The notes under the pieces are model-generated. The model saw only the letters and a program-made list of their open reading frames with translations, was not told the DNA's origin and did not search any database. Made by a program: the position numbers and the translations under genes. Shown here piece after piece: positions 61,736 to 64,000 of a stretch of 64,000 nucleotides of DNA. The stretch is taken from contig NZ_CP036274.1 in the NCBI RefSeq assembly GCF_007747655.1, positions 1,488,001 to 1,552,000 of the forward strand, read 5' to 3'. This stretch comes from Anatilimnocola aggregata (GTDB taxonomy: Bacteria; Planctomycetota; Planctomycetia; Pirellulales; Pirellulaceae). The first letter of the stretch is position 1; every line of letters begins with the position of its first letter.

Positions 61736-64000
61736 ATGGTTCACGACGAGCGTATCGACGAGCTGGTTGAGGAAATCCTCGATTCGGACCGGACCCCTGA
61801 AGAGGTCTGTGCGGAGCTGCCGGAACTACTGCAGCAAGTTCACGACCGCTTGCGAAAAGTAAAAGCCGTTGCTGCCCAGGTCGACTCCATCTTTCCGTCG
61901 ACGACCGCGCGCCTGAAGGCGATTTTCAAGTCGGAGTCGACCAAAGAGGTTTCCCTGCCGACCATTCCTGGATACGAAGTGCAGGCAGTGCTGGGACGCG
62001 GTGGCATGGGCATCGTCTATAAGGCGCGACACCTTAAGCTGAACCGCGTCGTGGCCCTGAAGATGTTGCTGACGGGATCGTACGCCAGTCCCACCCAACT
62101 TCTGCGTTTTGAACGGGAAGCTGAGTCGGTTGCGGCACTTCGACATGCGAATATTGTCCAGGTCTTTGACATCGGCGAATTTGAAGGGCTTCCGTACTTC
62201 ACAATGGAGTACGTCGGTGGCGGAACTCTCTCGGAGCGGCTGAATGGCGTCATCCAGCCCGCGCGCGAGTCGGCGAAAGTGGTGCGCGATTTGGCCCGGG
62301 CCGTTCAAGTGGCGCACGACTGCGGAATCGTCCATCGCGATCTGAAGCCGGCGAATATTCTGCTGGCCGAGGGGGATGCACCCACAATCACCGATTTTGG
62401 GTTAGCCCGCTGGCTGGAACGAGACAGCGGCCTGACCAATACCGGCGCGCGGATGGGGACCCCCAGCTACATGGCTCCGGAGCAAATGACCGGCGCATCC
62501 AACTCGGCAGCTCCCGCCGTCGACATCTTTTCGCTCGGTGCTATCCTCTACGAAATGCTCACCGGCCGCCCGCCATTTCGAGGCGAGAACTTGTCGGATA
62601 CGGAGCGCCGACTGACGACGGAGGAAGCGGTTTCGCCGGGACGCTTCAATCCGATGTTGCCGCGCGATCTTGTGACGATTTGCCTCAAATGTCTCGAGAA
62701 GGATCCGCGCTCTCGGTACTCTTCCGCGCAAGCGTTGGCGGACGATCTGGATCGGCTCTTGCGGCACGAGCCGATTCTGGCCCGCCCTGTCGCCCCCTTG
62801 GAACGCGGGGTTCGTTGGATTCGACGCAACCCCTTTCCCGCCGCGTTGGCATTCGCCTCGTTTTTAATGGTGGGTTTGATCAGCGGTCAGGCGATGCGGG
62901 AAATGGCGCAGGGCGCCGCCGACCGCGCTGAAAAGGCACGATTAACTTCTCGTTTCGAGTCGGGTATCGACCTGGCCGACTCGGGACGATTTGCCGAGGC
63001 CCGAGCGATTCTCGGCAAGCTGGGGGACGGCGGATTCACCGATCTGAGACAGCGAATCGATCGCGCTCGGAGTGATATGGAATTGGCCGAAAAGCTGGAA
63101 GCCATCGGCATCAAACGCTCCATGTCCCTTGTTGCTCCTGACTCGACCTGGCAACCCCATCGGCAAGCGGCCGCGGCCTATGAAGAGCTGTTTGCCCAAT
63201 CGGGCCTCGGGAAGGTTGGCGACTCGCCAACGACGATTGCCGCGCATATCGGCATGTCAGATATCGAGCCCCCGCTCATTGCTGCGCTCGATGATTGGGC
63301 CGTGTGTGAGGCCGATGTTGCTCGCCGAAATTGGATCCTGCAAGTTCTGCAGCATGCCGATCCCGCCGGGCGAAGCGACTGGGAACGCCGCTGCCGTGAT
63401 CCCGCCACGTGGAGCGATGGCGAAACGCTCGGTCGCTTGGCCGAGTCCGCCATTTCTGCTCGGCCGTCCGTGCAGCAACTGCGAGCCCTCGGAGATCGCT
63501 TGTCGGCCGCCAGTCTCGATGCGACCGCCTTTCGTTTACGTGTGCAGCAGCAGCATGTGGATGACTTTCTCGCCAATTTGTCATTGGCCGACGCGATTCG
63601 CCCCACCGACCCCAGGGAATCGATTCGCTACTATCAAGCTGCTCTCGCCATCCGTCCTGCATCGGCCACGGTACATAACAACCTGGCAGTCGCGTTGACG
63701 AACTTGGGCCGCTCCGAAGAGGCACGCCTGCAATACGAAGAATCGCTGCGGCTCGATCCAAATTCTGTGGCGTCTAGGGTCAATTTGGGTCTCGCACTGG
63801 CGAAGGAACGGCCGCAGGAGGCCATTCAGCTTCTGCAGCAGGCTATCAAACTGGACGGAAAACTCGCGCCTGCTCATCGGGTACTAGGAGAGATCTTTCT
63901 GCAGGAACAGCGCTTCTCGGAAGCGAAGGCCTCGCTGCAGACGTGCCTTTCGCTGCTAGAAGACAGCACCCAACGCGAGGAAATCGCCGAACTCCTCCAA
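61736..64000 (+). CDS. Ser/Thr protein kinase with TPR domain (runs off the window end)
   Basis: The reading frame is open from ATG 61736 to the last base, 755 codons, with no stop, so the gene is truncated by the window. An N-terminal helical region (1-80) precedes a full kinase domain (about 85-345): glycine loop 'LGRGGMGIVYKA', Lys in 'VALKML', 'IVHRDLKPANIL', 'DFGLA' and 'GTPSYMAPEQM'. A membrane helix lies near 362-385. A long exported helical region follows, then TPR units ('ASATVHNNLAVALTNLGRSEE', 'VASRVNLGLALAKERPQEA'). It is translated 19 nt after the ECF sigma gene and is probably the regulator of that factor. Confidence 0.92.
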   Translation, partial: MVHDERIDELVEEILDSDRTPEEVCAELPELLQQVHDRLRKVKAVAAQVDSIFPSTTARLKAIFKSESTKEVSLPTIPGYEVQAVLGRGGMGIVYKARHLKLNRVVALKMLLTGSYASPTQLLRFEREAESVAALRHANIVQVFDIGEFEGLPYFTMEYVGGGTLSERLNGVIQPARESAKVVRDLARAVQVAHDCGIVHRDLKPANILLAEGDAPTITDFGLARWLERDSGLTNTGARMGTPSYMAPEQMTGASNSAAPAVDIFSLGAILYEMLTGRPPFRGENLSDTERRLTTEEAVSPGRFNPMLPRDLVTICLKCLEKDPRSRYSSAQALADDLDRLLRHEPILARPVAPLERGVRWIRRNPFPAALAFASFLMVGLISGQAMREMAQGAADRAEKARLTSRFESGIDLADSGRFAEARAILGKLGDGGFTDLRQRIDRARSDMELAEKLEAIGIKRSMSLVAPDSTWQPHRQAAAAYEELFAQSGLGKVGDSPTTIAAHIGMSDIEPPLIAALDDWAVCEADVARRNWILQVLQHADPAGRSDWERRCRDPATWSDGETLGRLAESAISARPSVQQLRALGDRLSAASLDATAFRLRVQQQHVDDFLANLSLADAIRPTDPRESIRYYQAALAIRPASATVHNNLAVALTNLGRSEEARLQYEESLRLDPNSVASRVNLGLALAKERPQEAIQLLQQAIKLDGKLAPAHRVLGEIFLQEQRFSEAKASLQTCLSLLEDSTQREEIAELLQ

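Overview
The window looks like a chromosomal segment of a planctomycete, probably Pirellulales-like. Lineage evidence read from the sequence: a DUF1559 prepilin-like protein with the typical N-terminal methylation motif, an ECF sigma factor gene directly followed by a Ser/Thr kinase with TPRs, FHA/sigma-54 regulation, many Gly/Pro/Arg-rich secreted proteins, an ammonium-transporter/histidine-kinase fusion, and dispersed inverted repeats of a kind common in this group. Base composition is moderately GC-rich throughout, and no rRNA or CRISPR array is visible.

Left part (1-27.9 kb). A zinc-ribbon/PH membrane protein, a His/Cys-rich secreted protein and a DUF1559 protein with an acidic/His-rich loop come first. 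A Ser/Thr kinase follows, then a two-gene signalling unit: a 1269-aa Amt-PAS-histidine kinase-REC-REC-HPt fusion and an HD-GYP response regulator. Next are an SGNH hydrolase, a gap of about 0.9 kb with nested inverted repeats, a membrane protein, purK, a ThiF/MoeB-type enzyme, a lipoprotein, a TPR protein and a secretin-like-domain protein. A leftward cluster encodes an ECF sigma factor, a membrane protein that may be its anti-sigma factor, and two Pro/Gly-rich exported proteins; upstream of it lie a thiolase and a FadJ-type beta-oxidation enzyme. A DUF4430 protein with a DUF6580 membrane protein, an FHA-GAF-sigma-54 activator and a Spy-like exported protein complete this part.

Centre (28-45 kb). 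A nearly complete type II secretion operon runs gspE, F, G, H, I, J, K, L, M(-C), D, followed by a lipoprotein. Several junctions overlap (4 nt or 11 nt), and the pseudopilins carry unusual Gly-rich extensions. A convergent BON-domain gene overlaps the last gene of the cluster by 275 nt.

Right part (45.5-64 kb). A stress-type neighbourhood contains DUF3309, an NtrC-family response regulator, DUF1328, CsbD, PRC-barrel and Dps genes. One near-perfect and one weaker sigma-54-type promoter flank the regulator, so it plausibly controls these small genes. Then come a fatty-acid desaturase, a PQQ-propeller protein, an aldo/keto reductase and a LolD/MacB-like ABC transporter. A tRNA-Phe(GAA) is followed by the remnant of a tyrosine recombinase and another degraded gene, the scar of an integrated element. 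A frameshifted oxalate decarboxylase gene, a second Dps and an HSL-type hydrolase follow leftward. The window ends inside an ECF sigma/TPR-Ser/Thr kinase pair.
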